From NCBI GenBank assembly GCA_902478055.1, contig CABSJL010000005.1:23543-87542 (forward strand): a DNA stretch of 64,000 bases, read 5' to 3'. A program made the position numbers and the translations under genes. The notes below the pieces were generated by a model that saw only the letters and a list, made by a program, of their open reading frames with translations, was not told the origin of the DNA and made no database searches. This DNA is from an uncultured Veillonella sp. (GTDB lineage: Bacteria; Bacillota; Negativicutes; Veillonellales; Veillonellaceae). Positions 8,860 to 17,341 of the stretch are shown here, one piece after another; position 1 is the stretch's first letter, and each line of letters opens with the position of its first letter.

Positions 8860-9228
8860 ATGAACTACGATAAAGCTCATGATTTAGCTCACGCTATGCG
8901 TGAATCCGAAGAGTACAAAGAGTTAATGGCAGCTCAAGAGACTTTGAAAGCTGATGCAGTAGCAGCGGCGTTGGTACGCACATTTATGGCACAACAAATG
9001 CAATGGGAATACGCAAAGTTGTCTGGTGCACCAGAAGCTGATGAATTGCAAAAGAAACAAGAGGAATTGATGCCTCAAATTCAAGAAAATGCTGCAGCGG
9101 CTGCTTATTTACAAGCACAAATGCGTTGGAGCCAAATCTCTAATGATATTTATAAAATCATTAGCGAACCAATCACTGAGGGGATGAAAGTGTTAGATCA
9201 TGGCGAACAACAACAACCAAAACATTAA
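8860..9228 (+). CDS. YlbF-family regulator-like protein
   Basis: The start at 8860 follows GAGGAGG by 6 bases; an upstream in-frame GTG at 8839 would place this ribosome binding site inside the gene. The 122-residue product is almost wholly helical and charged, with the YlbF/YmcA-type layout: an N-terminal AHDLAHAMRESEEYKEL helix, a glutamine- and alanine-rich middle and a C-terminal helical segment. In Bacillus such proteins assist RNase Y and development; in this organism the role is inferred only from family. The last 29 bases overlap the start of murB, implying translational coupling. Confidence 0.82.
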   Translation: MNYDKAHDLAHAMRESEEYKELMAAQETLKADAVAAALVRTFMAQQMQWEYAKLSGAPEADELQKKQEELMPQIQENAAAAAYLQAQMRWSQISNDIYKIISEPITEGMKVLDHGEQQQPKH

Positions 9229-10132
9229 GGACTTAAAAGAAGCCTTATTAGAGAAATTACCTAGTACACGTGTACGAGAACAGGAACTGCTTTGTCATCA
9301 TACGACATTTAAAATTGGTGGTCCTGCTGATTTATTTATTGAACCTACGACGATGGATGAGTTGAGCTTTACGCTACGCAATATTCACGAATTACAAGTG
9401 CCTGTAACTATTATTGGTTGCGGCTCCAATATTTTGGTGAAAGATGGTGGTATTCGCGGTGCTGTCGTATCGGTTCGACATATGACACAAATCATGGATT
9501 GCAATGATAATGTATTATGCATTGGTTCTGGTTATATGTTAAAAGATGCTTCTGAATTTGCTTGGGAAAACGGACTATCTGGCCTTGAATTTGCCATTGG
9601 TATTCCAGGTACACTTGGTGGTGCTGTATTTATGAATGCAGGTGCTTATGACGGGGAAATGAGCCATGTGGTCACTTCAGTACTAGCTGTAGACTTCGAG
9701 GGTAATATTAAGGAGTACGATGCATCTCACTTAGATTTTGGATATCGTCATAGCGTATTCCACGATAATCATGAGGTTATTGGGGAGGTTATTATGACGT
9801 TACAACCTGGTGATAAGGATGCTATTAAGGCTCGCATGGATGAGCTCACAGAAAAGCGTGAATCTAAACAACCTTTAGAGTATGCTAGCGCGGGTTCAAC
9901 CTTTAAGCGCCCACCAGGATATTTTGCAGGTACTTTGATTGAACAAACAGGTCTTAAAGGATTATCTGTTGGTGATGCACAAGTATCTCATAAGCATGCT
10001 GGCTTTGTTATCAACACTGGTAATGCTAAAGCTAAAGATGTACTTGATCTTATCAAAGAGGTACAAAAACGCGTATATGATCAACATGGTGTACATCTGG
10101 AGCCAGAAGTACGTATGATTGGTGAAGACTAA
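9200..10132 (+). CDS. murB: UDP-N-acetylenolpyruvoylglucosamine reductase MurB
   Basis: MurB reduces UDP-GlcNAc-enolpyruvate with NADPH and FAD to give UDP-N-acetylmuramate for peptidoglycan. The FAD-binding motifs are visible: TTFKIGGPADLF at about residues 34-45, IIGCGSNILV, and GLEFAIGIPGTLGGAVFMNAGAYDG with its active-site region. The catalytic serine region (YASAGSTFKRPPG) and the C-terminal LEPEVRMIGE glutamate are present, as in type II MurB of Gram-positives. No later ATG before the FAD motif gives a plausible start, so the 29-base overlap with the preceding gene appears real. Confidence 0.97.
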   Translation: MANNNNQNIKDLKEALLEKLPSTRVREQELLCHHTTFKIGGPADLFIEPTTMDELSFTLRNIHELQVPVTIIGCGSNILVKDGGIRGAVVSVRHMTQIMDCNDNVLCIGSGYMLKDASEFAWENGLSGLEFAIGIPGTLGGAVFMNAGAYDGEMSHVVTSVLAVDFEGNIKEYDASHLDFGYRHSVFHDNHEVIGEVIMTLQPGDKDAIKARMDELTEKRESKQPLEYASAGSTFKRPPGYFAGTLIEQTGLKGLSVGDAQVSHKHAGFVINTGNAKAKDVLDLIKEVQKRVYDQHGVHLEPEVRMIGED

Positions 10133-10152
10133 TACAAACTAAATATTAATAC

Positions 10153-10216
10153 AAGATTTCTTATGTGACGTTCCTCTTATCTTATTTGAGGCAAGGTAGC
10201 ATAAGAAATCTTTTTT
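10153..10216 (+). terminator. Long-loop hairpin terminator after murB
   Basis: A perfect 13-bp stem, AAGATTTCTTATG (10153-10165) with CATAAGAAATCTT (10200-10212), is followed by a T run. The 34-base loop contains its own small CCTC/GAGG hairpin, which is unusual for a simple terminator. Confidence 0.75.
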
Positions 10217-10434
10217 AATACCATATGCTTATGTAGCTAATTTAGCCTTAAGATGACTCAAAAGTATAATCAAATGTAGAAATTGCCATGATTAGAAATT
10301 CTGTACTTCTTTGACTTTTTTCTATAGACTACGTTATAATTAAGTGTTGCCAATTTTGGGAATATACCTATATAGCGACTTTCACAAGCGTTATATGATA
10401 TAGAATATACTGAAAGAATTAAAGGGAGGATCTT
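10217..10434 (+). promoter_or_regulatory. typA upstream region with sigma-A-type promoter
   Basis: The rest of the 302-base murB-typA gap. TTGACT at 10311-10316 and TATAAT at 10335-10340 are separated by 18 bases, giving a predicted start near 10347 and a leader of about 88 bases. The leader ends in AAAGGGAGGATC just before the typA ATG. I see no riboswitch motif in the leader and no coding sequence in the gap. Confidence 0.75.
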
Positions 10435-12246
10435 ATGATTCGCGAAAATCTTCGTAATGTAGCGATTATCGCCCACGTTGACCATGGTAAAACTACTTTG
10501 GTGGACGCATTATTAAAACAAAGCCATGTGTTCCGTGAAAATGAAAAGGTAGCAGAACGCGTAATGGACTCCAACGACTTGGAACGTGAACGCGGTATTA
10601 CTATTTTGTCTAAAAACACTGCTGTTATGCATGATGGCATTAAAATCAACATCGTTGATACTCCAGGCCATGCTGACTTCGGCGGCGAAGTAGAACGTGT
10701 ACTTAACATGGTTGACGGCGTATTGCTTCTCGTAGATGCTTACGAAGGTCCAATGCCTCAAACTAAATACGTTTTGCGTAAAGCATTAGAACAAAAATTG
10801 AAACCAATCGTTGTTATCAACAAAATTGACCGTCCTGACCAACGTGTTAAAGAGGTTGAAGATGAAGTTCTTGAATTGTTCATGGAACTTGAAGCTGATG
10901 ATGACCAACTAGATTTCCCTGTAGTATACGCATCTGCTCGTGCTGGTGTGGCTAAAACTAACTGGGATGACGAAGCTGTAAATATGGAACCATTGTTTGA
11001 AACATTGATCGAAGAAATTCCTGCACCACAAGGTGATTTGGAAGGTCCTCTTCAATTCATGGTTACTACACTTGATTACGATAACTTCATCGGTAAAATC
11101 GCAGTAGGCCGTATCGTTCGCGGTAAAATGAAACCTAACCAACAAGTAGCTATCATGACTGGTGAAAGCACTCGTAAAGCGAAAATCGGTCGCGTATATA
11201 CATACAATGGCTTGAACCGTGTTGAAACTGACGAAGCTGAAATGGGTGATATCATTGCGTTCGCTGGTATCGACGATATCAATATCGGCGAAACAGTAGC
11301 AGATGCTGAAAATCCTGAAGCATTGCCATCCATCTCCATCGACGAACCAACATTGTCCATGGTATTCTCTGTAAACAACTCTCCATTCGCAGGCCGCGAA
11401 GGTGAATTCGTTACATCCCGTCACTTGCGCGATCGTTTGTTCCGCGAAGTTGAAACTAACGTTTCTATGAAAGTTGAAGAAACTGATTCTGCAGATGCTT
11501 TCAAAGTATCTGGTCGTGGCGAATTGCACTTGGCTGTATTGATCGAAACTATGCGTCGTGAAGGCTATGAATTACAAGTAGGTAAACCTCGCGTAATTTT
11601 CAAAACTATTAACGACAAATTGTGCGAACCATTAGAAGCATTGACTATCGACGTACCTCAAGAATTCATGGGTACTGTAATGGAAAATCTTGGTCAACGT
11701 AAAGCTGAATTGACTAACATGGTTGAGTTAGCTGGTTACCTTCGCATGGAATTCGTAATTCCTGCACGTGGTTTGATCGGTTTCCGTGCACAATTCTTAA
11801 CAGCTACAAAAGGTAATGGTATCATGAACCATGTATTCCATGGTTATGCACCATACAAAGGCGAAATTCCTTCCCGTACACGCGGTGCCTTGGTAGCATT
11901 TGAAAATGGCGAAACTACTCCATATGGCTTGAACTCTGTTCAAGATCGCGGTACATTGTTCGTTGGTCCTAACCAAGACGTGTACGCAGGCCAAGTTATT
12001 GGTGAAAATACTCGTGAACTTGATATGGATGTTAACCCATGTAAGAAAAAACACGTTACTAACATGCGTTCCAGCTCCTCTGATGAAGCAGTTCGCTTGA
12101 CTCCACCTCGTATCTTCTCCTTGGAACAAGCTCTTGAGTGGATCAACGATGACGAACTTGTTGAAGTAACACCTGAAAGCATTCGTATGCGTAAAACAAT
12201 CCTTGATCGTAACGCACGTGCGAAAGCTGCTAAAAACAAAAAATAA
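10435..12246 (+). CDS. typA: Ribosome-binding translational GTPase TypA/BipA
   Basis: TypA is a translation-factor-type GTPase that binds the ribosome and supports growth under stress and 50S assembly. The 603-residue protein shows the G motifs at the N-terminus: [10 protein letters not shown] (G1, residues 13-22), RGITI (G2), [11 protein letters not shown] (G3) and NKID (G4), followed by EF-G-like domains and the TypA-specific C-terminal domain ([19 protein letters not shown]). Codon choice is strongly biased and uniform, as for highly expressed genes. It has its own promoter and a strong terminator at 12262-12293, so it is probably monocistronic. Confidence 0.98.
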   Translation: MIRENLRNVAIIAHVDHGKTTLVDALLKQSHVFRENEKVAERVMDSNDLERERGITILSKNTAVMHDGIKINIVDTPGHADFGGEVERVLNMVDGVLLLVDAYEGPMPQTKYVLRKALEQKLKPIVVINKIDRPDQRVKEVEDEVLELFMELEADDDQLDFPVVYASARAGVAKTNWDDEAVNMEPLFETLIEEIPAPQGDLEGPLQFMVTTLDYDNFIGKIAVGRIVRGKMKPNQQVAIMTGESTRKAKIGRVYTYNGLNRVETDEAEMGDIIAFAGIDDINIGETVADAENPEALPSISIDEPTLSMVFSVNNSPFAGREGEFVTSRHLRDRLFREVETNVSMKVEETDSADAFKVSGRGELHLAVLIETMRREGYELQVGKPRVIFKTINDKLCEPLEALTIDVPQEFMGTVMENLGQRKAELTNMVELAGYLRMEFVIPARGLIGFRAQFLTATKGNGIMNHVFHGYAPYKGEIPSRTRGALVAFENGETTPYGLNSVQDRGTLFVGPNQDVYAGQVIGENTRELDMDVNPCKKKHVTNMRSSSSDEAVRLTPPRIFSLEQALEWINDDELVEVTPESIRMRKTILDRNARAKAAKNKK

Positions 12247-12261
12247 TATCCTTAGTGATAT

Positions 12262-12293
12262 AAAACGACGCTCCTATGGGGGCGTCGTTTTTA
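12262..12293 (+). terminator. Intrinsic terminator after typA
   Basis: A 10-bp perfect stem AAAACGACGC / GCGTCGTTTT closes a 10-base loop and continues into a T run. Confidence 0.9.
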
Positions 12294-12507
12294 TTACATA
12301 TAACAAAGGGGATATTCCTATTTATTATATTCATATGAAAAATAGATGATAATTTTATCATTTATGATTAATTGCTATATAGAACCTTGTATATACTTAC
12401 TTTGCATAAAGTCTTGCTGATACGGGTATCGGTATATACGGAATATCCATGACGATGTATAATAATAGCAAGTTTGTTGAAACTAGTTATTGATTATGGA
12501 GGTTCTT

Positions 12508-13230
12508 ATGAATAAGAAAATTCTAGCTTCTTTATTTGCTGTAGGTTTAGTTGCAGGTAGTGTATGCTCTTCTGTTGATGCACATGGTGTGTTCTTCGCT
12601 AACCGTACAGATGAAAAAGTACTTGTATTAGGTGAGGGTCCTGTAGATAATGCTTATAGTGCAGATATGGTAAAAAATATTACTGGATATGATGTACAAG
12701 GCAAACAAATTCCTGTACAAGTTGTGAAGCATGAAAAAAATGTAGCTATTATTCCACCAGCAGACCTTGGTGTAACTGTAACTAATTTTGATTATGGCTA
12801 CTGGACTAAGACTAAAGATGGTAAAACAATTCATAAACCAATCACCGAAGTTCCTGGTGCGGTTAAGAGTACACATGCTATCAAATATGATGTTCATTAC
12901 TGGAATGCACAAGCAAAACCATTTGTAGATAAGAATGCATTTATTCAAATTGTACCTTCTGTTAATCCATTGACATTAAGAAAAGGTGATACATATGAAA
13001 TCCAAGTGTTTAAAGATGGTAAACCATATGCGAATGCACCTCTTATCAAAGATTTAGTAAATGATTTAACTGGTGAAGCTAAAGCAGATGAAAATGGTAA
13101 AGCTACTGTAGCTGTTACAGCAGATGGCTTAAATGTAGTAGGTGTTGAAGTTGCATTCCCTACACAAAATAAAGGGGAACAAAATAAATACTTTAGTGCA
13201 TTGTCCTTCCTTATTTCTCCTGAAGAATAA
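12508..13230 (+). CDS. Exported DUF4198-type protein
   Basis: The ATG at 12508 is preceded by GGAGG; an upstream TTG frame extension is not supported. The 240-residue protein has a signal peptide (MNKKILASLFAVGLVAGSVC, then a likely cleavage near SVDA) and a mature region beginning HGVFF, typical of DUF4198 proteins, which are often found with nickel or cobalt transporters and end in an Ig-like domain (here GKPYANAPLI to the C-terminus). No metal transporter gene is adjacent. It is presumably periplasmic. Neighbouring genes do not reveal a substrate, and the autotransporter downstream is separated by a terminator. Confidence 0.75.
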   Translation: MNKKILASLFAVGLVAGSVCSSVDAHGVFFANRTDEKVLVLGEGPVDNAYSADMVKNITGYDVQGKQIPVQVVKHEKNVAIIPPADLGVTVTNFDYGYWTKTKDGKTIHKPITEVPGAVKSTHAIKYDVHYWNAQAKPFVDKNAFIQIVPSVNPLTLRKGDTYEIQVFKDGKPYANAPLIKDLVNDLTGEAKADENGKATVAVTADGLNVVGVEVAFPTQNKGEQNKYFSALSFLISPEE

Positions 13231-13273
13231 TAATTAGTAATTTTAGTACTTACCGAGTGTGTGAGTTAATAGA

Positions 13274-13307
13274 AGACCTCCTTAGTTGGACTAAGGGGGT
13301 CTTTTTG
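13274..13307 (+). terminator. Intrinsic terminator after the DUF4198 gene
   Basis: Stem AGACCTCCTTAG / CTAAGGGGGTCT with a 5-base loop and TTTTT after it. Confidence 0.88.
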
Positions 13308-13380
13308 TGCTTTTTAGGTGTTATAAATTTTATGTGATTTAGTGAGAACATTATAAGCATGATATAAGAAGGAGAGAATT

Positions 13381-15627
13381 ATGAAGATTAGACGTCATGT
13401 ATCAGCCGTGATGACTGCACTAGTATTAACAGGTATATCTTATTCTGCAATGGCTACAGAAATTAATGTTTCTAGCGATAAAGCAGAGGAGTTACTGGGT
13501 TTAACAATGGGCTCACCAGTACAAACGCAACCTGAGGTTAAACACATAGAGGATACATTAACAGTTAATGTACATGGTAAAAGTTTAACAGAGGCTGGTA
13601 AAAGTAAGAATGTTACAGGTATTTATAATGGATTTGGTTCACAACTAACGGTAGATAAAGACCTTATTGTACGATTAAAGAATGATGCACCAGCATCGAA
13701 GCGAGAATTAGGTCATTATTATATGAGTGCTGTTTATGCTGGTTACGGTGGGAAGGTGCCACGTCTTAGCAAGGATAATCCGGACCGAGATTTTGGGGAT
13801 ACCAATATTCACGTTAAAGGTAATGTAGATATCGATGCTATCGGCTCTGGTTTACAAGTCAATCAACGAGGTCATATTATTGTTGATGGAGGCGGTAAGA
13901 TTATCACTCATCCTGTAGAAACATCTGATACCTATTCTGTAGTAGCAGAAGAAGGGGATGTATATGTTAATGCAGGCGCTGATGGCAAACATCCAGGCAC
14001 TCATGACTTAGTTGCTGTTGGTAATGTAGGCCTTATCAACAAGGATTATGGCCGCGATCCAAATCACAATGTAGAACCAACTAATATAGCACTAGCTTTC
14101 ACAACACCTAACTCTAGCCTTACCGGTGCTGTTTTGAATGAATATGCTGAAAGCAATAAAAACTCTCATAATTCTGGTGCAGATATTTACCTACAAAACG
14201 GAGCTACTTGGAATAATGAATGGATTGGCATGGAGCGTCCTACACCTAAAAAAGAACGTCCATCAGGGGATAATGCAGCATACCTATACAAGGGGAGTAA
14301 GGTTCGCAATCTTGTAGGTGGTGTTAACCCAACTGCAGCAGGTAACATTCATCCTATCGATGCGCGGCCTATAACAATTCAGAACTATAGCGGTTATGTG
14401 AATGCTATTTATAAATCTGGCGTACCAGCAAGCGAAGCTGAAAAAGGCCAAATCGTCGTTGAACATGCGGCGGATAATAGCCATATTACAATGTTAGGCG
14501 ACCATTCCGGTAATACCATCGACGATGCAAGCTACAAAAAGGATATTCAAGCATTAGCTAAGAAATTACAATACACAGGCAATGATAAGAAACTTAGCAC
14601 AACAGTTCAAATTAATGAAGGCGTTACTACACCTGGTGCTGTTGCAGACCTAGGGGCAGATCATTTTGATTCTCAAGGTCATCTCGTTGTAGATGATACA
14701 ACAAAAGTTGTTCGTGCTAGTGAATCGTCGCTCGTAGGTGGCACAAAATCTGCCCTTACTTCAACAGTTATGGCGTGGAAAAATAATACTAATGATTTAC
14801 AACGTCGTTTAGGTGATCTTCGTCTAGCTAATACAGATAAAGGAGTATGGGCTAAATATATAGGTGGTAAATCTAAGATTACAGATGGTGCTGATGCACA
14901 TATGACGTACAATGGCGTACAAATCGGATATGATCATAAAGCCTCCAATGGCTGGATTTTCGGCGGTGCCCTAGATTACAGTACATCTAGTAACTCTTAT
15001 GCCAACGGCAGTGGCGACGGTAAGCTTGGCGGTATAGCCTTATATGGTACAAAGCAACATGATGATGGTCGGTATATAGATATCATCGCTCGTGGTAATA
15101 GATTATCCAACGACTATAGTCTTAACTCAATTACTGGTCAACGTTTGAATGGTAACTACCATACATTTGGTACATCCTTGAGTGCTGAATATGGCAAACG
15201 CATCAAAAAACAAAATGGTTTCTATATCGACCCTAGTGTAGAATTTATTCTAGGTCGTTTAAATGGTGTATCCTATGATGCAACTATTGCAGGCGTCGGA
15301 TCCATGCATGTGAAATCTGATGCGGTCAACTCTGCCGTAGGTAGACTTGGCATTGGTATTGGTAAAGAAACAGAAAAATCTAATATCTTTGCAAAACTAG
15401 CACTAGCTCATGAATTCTCTGGTAAGGTAAATACTACATATTCTGCACCAGGTAATCCAACAGTACAAACAACTGTAGATTTAAAGGATACATGGCTTGA
15501 TGCGGAAATCGGCGGTTCTTGGAGTGTTCGTCCTAGCACATATCTATATGGTACATTCACTAAAAACTTTGGTGCTACCATAGATAATACATGGCGTATC
15601 GATGCAGGCGTTAGACATAACTTTTAA
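13381..15627 (+). CDS. Autotransporter adhesin-like protein (type Va)
   Basis: This 748-residue protein has a Sec signal peptide (residues 1 to about 26, ending SAMA), a passenger of roughly 440 residues with glycine-rich, beta-strand-like sequence, and a C-terminal beta-barrel of about 270 residues starting near RRLGDLR. The final residues RIDAGVRHNF end in phenylalanine, the usual outer-membrane insertion signal. A barrel of this kind needs an outer membrane and BAM machinery, which fits a diderm Firmicute. The passenger lacks an obvious protease catalytic triad; adhesion is the commonest role of such proteins but is not shown here. AAGGAGAG precedes the ATG. Confidence 0.92.
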   Translation: MKIRRHVSAVMTALVLTGISYSAMATEINVSSDKAEELLGLTMGSPVQTQPEVKHIEDTLTVNVHGKSLTEAGKSKNVTGIYNGFGSQLTVDKDLIVRLKNDAPASKRELGHYYMSAVYAGYGGKVPRLSKDNPDRDFGDTNIHVKGNVDIDAIGSGLQVNQRGHIIVDGGGKIITHPVETSDTYSVVAEEGDVYVNAGADGKHPGTHDLVAVGNVGLINKDYGRDPNHNVEPTNIALAFTTPNSSLTGAVLNEYAESNKNSHNSGADIYLQNGATWNNEWIGMERPTPKKERPSGDNAAYLYKGSKVRNLVGGVNPTAAGNIHPIDARPITIQNYSGYVNAIYKSGVPASEAEKGQIVVEHAADNSHITMLGDHSGNTIDDASYKKDIQALAKKLQYTGNDKKLSTTVQINEGVTTPGAVADLGADHFDSQGHLVVDDTTKVVRASESSLVGGTKSALTSTVMAWKNNTNDLQRRLGDLRLANTDKGVWAKYIGGKSKITDGADAHMTYNGVQIGYDHKASNGWIFGGALDYSTSSNSYANGSGDGKLGGIALYGTKQHDDGRYIDIIARGNRLSNDYSLNSITGQRLNGNYHTFGTSLSAEYGKRIKKQNGFYIDPSVEFILGRLNGVSYDATIAGVGSMHVKSDAVNSAVGRLGIGIGKETEKSNIFAKLALAHEFSGKVNTTYSAPGNPTVQTTVDLKDTWLDAEIGGSWSVRPSTYLYGTFTKNFGATIDNTWRIDAGVRHNF

Positions 15628-15637
15628 TTAAATAGAT

Positions 15638-15683
15638 AAAAACTCTGTAGTTGCTTGTGGGTAAGGTGCTACAGAGTTTTTTA
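15638..15683 (+). terminator. Intrinsic terminator after the autotransporter gene
   Basis: AAAACTCTGTAG pairs with CTACAGAGTTTT around an 18-base loop, followed by TT and an AT-rich run. Confidence 0.82.
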
Positions 15684-15840
15684 TATAAAAGTGTCTATGT
15701 GAATTATTCTTTATCGGCAAATAGGCAAATATTAACTGGCTTGCTGTGATGGACAGACTTTAACAATTTTGTATTTCTGTGATAGTATATAAAGGCTAGT
15801 TAATATGTAACTTCTTAAGTAAGAGTTAGGAGGATATAAT

Positions 15841-16482
15841 ATGAAAGTTCTAATCGTAAATGGTAGTAGCCATATAAACGGTACAACAATGCAAGCTATA
15901 AAAGAGGTACAAAAGGTATTCAGTGATGCCAATGTAGATACAGAGGTCATTCAGCTGGGCAATAAACCTATTCGTGATTGTATTCAATGCGGTTATTGTT
16001 TTGAACATGGAGAATGTGTATTCAAGGATGATGATGTAAATGCCTTTGTAGAAAAAGCGAAGGATGCAGATGGCTTTATCTTTGCAACACCTGTATATTA
16101 TGCACATCCGAGTGGACGTATTTTATCCTTTTTAGATCGCGTATTCTTTAGTGCAGAAAGTGTAACGCCAAATCCATTTGCCTTTAAACCAGGTGCATCT
16201 ATCGCCGTAGCTCGTCGCGGCGGTACAACGGCGTCCTTTGATGTACTCAATAAATACTTTGGTATTTCTCAAATGCCAATTGCAGGCTCTACATATTGGA
16301 ATATTAGCCATGGTCTAGTAGCCGACGATGCTAAGCAAGATGAAGAAGGTATGCAAACCATGCGCAACTTGGCGAGAAATATGGTTTGGATGATGCGTAG
16401 CTTTGCTGTAGCTAAGGAGCAAGGTGTGCCATATCCAGATACAGATAAAGAGAAAAAAGTATCTACGAACTTTGTACGTTAA
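15841..16482 (+). CDS. NAD(P)H-dependent FMN reductase-like flavoprotein with Fe-S-type cysteine motif
   Basis: This 213-residue flavodoxin-fold protein starts with the FMN phosphate loop NGSSHINGTT (residues 8-17) and carries a compact cysteine motif, C47-IQ-C50-GY-C53-FEHGE-C59 (CX2CX2CX5C), like that of iron-sulfur flavoproteins of anaerobes. The second flavin-binding segment (TPVYYAHPSG) follows. Such proteins pass electrons between ferredoxin or NAD(P)H and small acceptors; the actual acceptor is unknown. GGAGG lies 7 bases before the ATG. The phosphatase gene 33 bases downstream may be in the same transcript. Confidence 0.82.
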   Translation: MKVLIVNGSSHINGTTMQAIKEVQKVFSDANVDTEVIQLGNKPIRDCIQCGYCFEHGECVFKDDDVNAFVEKAKDADGFIFATPVYYAHPSGRILSFLDRVFFSAESVTPNPFAFKPGASIAVARRGGTTASFDVLNKYFGISQMPIAGSTYWNISHGLVADDAKQDEEGMQTMRNLARNMVWMMRSFAVAKEQGVPYPDTDKEKKVSTNFVR

Positions 16483-16518
16483 TACCTTAGCCCTTGGTGA
16501 GGTACTATAGGAGTTATG

Positions 16519-16977
16519 ATGGTTAAAATTTTATTCATTTGTCATGGTAATATTTGTCGTTCAACGATGGCAGAGTTTTATATGAAGCATATCGTTAACG
16601 AGGCGGGTCTAACAGATTCTATTTATGTTGAGTCTGCCGCCACATCTCGTGAGGAGATAGGCAACGATACTCATTATGGGACTAAGCAAAAGCTAGATGA
16701 AATGGGTATTCCTTATACACGTCGTAAGGCTCGTCAAGTGACCGTTGATGACTATCATAATTTTGATTACCTCATTATCATGGATGAAAATAATGGACGT
16801 AATTTAAAACGTATCATTGGCGATGATGTAGACTCTAAGGTGTACAAGGCTATGTCCTTTGTTAGTGAAAGCCGTGACGTAAAGGATCCTTGGTATACGG
16901 GAAACTTTGACGAAACCTATGATGATGTCAGTCGTAGCTGTGATGCTCTATTAACACTGCTTGAAGAGAAACTTTAA
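16519..16977 (+). CDS. Low-molecular-weight protein-tyrosine phosphatase
   Basis: The catalytic loop CHGNICRS (CX5RS) lies near the N-terminus and the general-acid motif DPWYTG near the C-terminus, which together define low-molecular-weight tyrosine phosphatases. The 152-residue length fits. Bacterial members dephosphorylate tyrosine-phosphorylated proteins, often kinases of polysaccharide export, but no such genes are nearby. Two adjacent ATGs (16516, 16519) are possible; the second has the better 5-base spacing to AGGAG. The gene ends before a strong terminator at 16997-17043. Confidence 0.93.
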   Translation: MVKILFICHGNICRSTMAEFYMKHIVNEAGLTDSIYVESAATSREEIGNDTHYGTKQKLDEMGIPYTRRKARQVTVDDYHNFDYLIIMDENNGRNLKRIIGDDVDSKVYKAMSFVSESRDVKDPWYTGNFDETYDDVSRSCDALLTLLEEKL

Positions 16978-16996
16978 GCAATATAAATAACATGAT

Positions 16997-17043
16997 GAGC
17001 CCTCAATGGTAGGTAAAATTTTAATCTACATTGAGGGCTTTTC
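16997..17043 (+). terminator. Intrinsic terminator after the phosphatase gene
   Basis: AGCCCTCAATG pairs with CATTGAGGGCT around a 20-base loop, followed by a short T run. Confidence 0.85.
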
Positions 17044-17119
17044 TGCATAGACCTACTATCTACATATACTTTATACTATCGAACCATAGCGTAATATGGT
17101 ATAATTTTTAGGTATTCAT

Positions 17120-17194
17120 GCGCCTATAGCTCAGGGGATAGAGCGCCGGTCTCCGGAACCGGGTGCGCAGGTTCGAATCCTGCTAGGCGCACCA
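17120..17194 (+). tRNA. tRNA-Arg(CCG)
   Basis: The 75-base sequence folds into a full cloverleaf. The acceptor stem GCGCCTA pairs with TAGGCGC, the anticodon stem CCGGT/ACCGG closes the loop CTCCGGA with anticodon CCG, and the T loop reads TTCGAAT. CCA is encoded. It reads CGG arginine codons. An intrinsic terminator follows directly, then the IS30-family element. Confidence 0.98.
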
Positions 17195-17198
17195 AATA

Positions 17199-17230
17199 AA
17201 AGGCTTCTCGAATTTCGAGAAGCCTTTTTT
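17199..17230 (+). terminator. Terminator of tRNA-Arg
   Basis: A long stem, AGGCTTCTCGAA with TTTCGAGAAGCCT, is followed by six T residues. The IS30-family element begins 10 bases further on. Confidence 0.92.
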
Positions 17231-17240
17231 GTTTATTATT

Positions 17241-17270
17241 TGATGAATTGTAAAATATATTGCGACAAAT
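17241..17270 (+). repeat. Left terminal inverted repeat of the IS30-family element
   Basis: It begins TGATGAATTG and ends TGCGACAAAT, matching the reverse complement of 18281-18310 at about 24 of 30 positions. Confidence 0.88.
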
Positions 17271-17282
17271 AAAAAAACTCAT

Positions 17283-17341
17283 ATTGGAGATCTCGTGTAA
17301 AATGTAAATAACCACAAATACATGACACGGAGGTCTCTAAT
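17283..17341 (+). promoter_or_regulatory. Hairpin sequestering the transposase ribosome binding site
   Basis: ATTGGAGATCTCGTGT (17283-17298) can pair along its whole length with ACACGGAGGTCTCTAAT (17325-17341), allowing two G-U pairs and one bulge. The right arm contains the CGGAGG ribosome binding site, and the ATG follows at 17342. Such structures limit transposase translation from read-through transcripts in other insertion sequences; here the effect is inferred from the fold. Confidence 0.65.

Noticed and set aside
10909..11529. 206-codon open frame on the minus strand opposite typA
   Set aside because: It lies wholly inside typA, has no ribosome binding site, and its cysteine/phenylalanine-rich product reflects the reverse complement of biased typA codons.
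17124..17315. Minus-strand open frame across tRNA-Arg ending LVRLAGFEPAHP-like
   Set aside because: It is the familiar spurious peptide from the antisense of a tRNA gene; the cloverleaf on the plus strand is clear.
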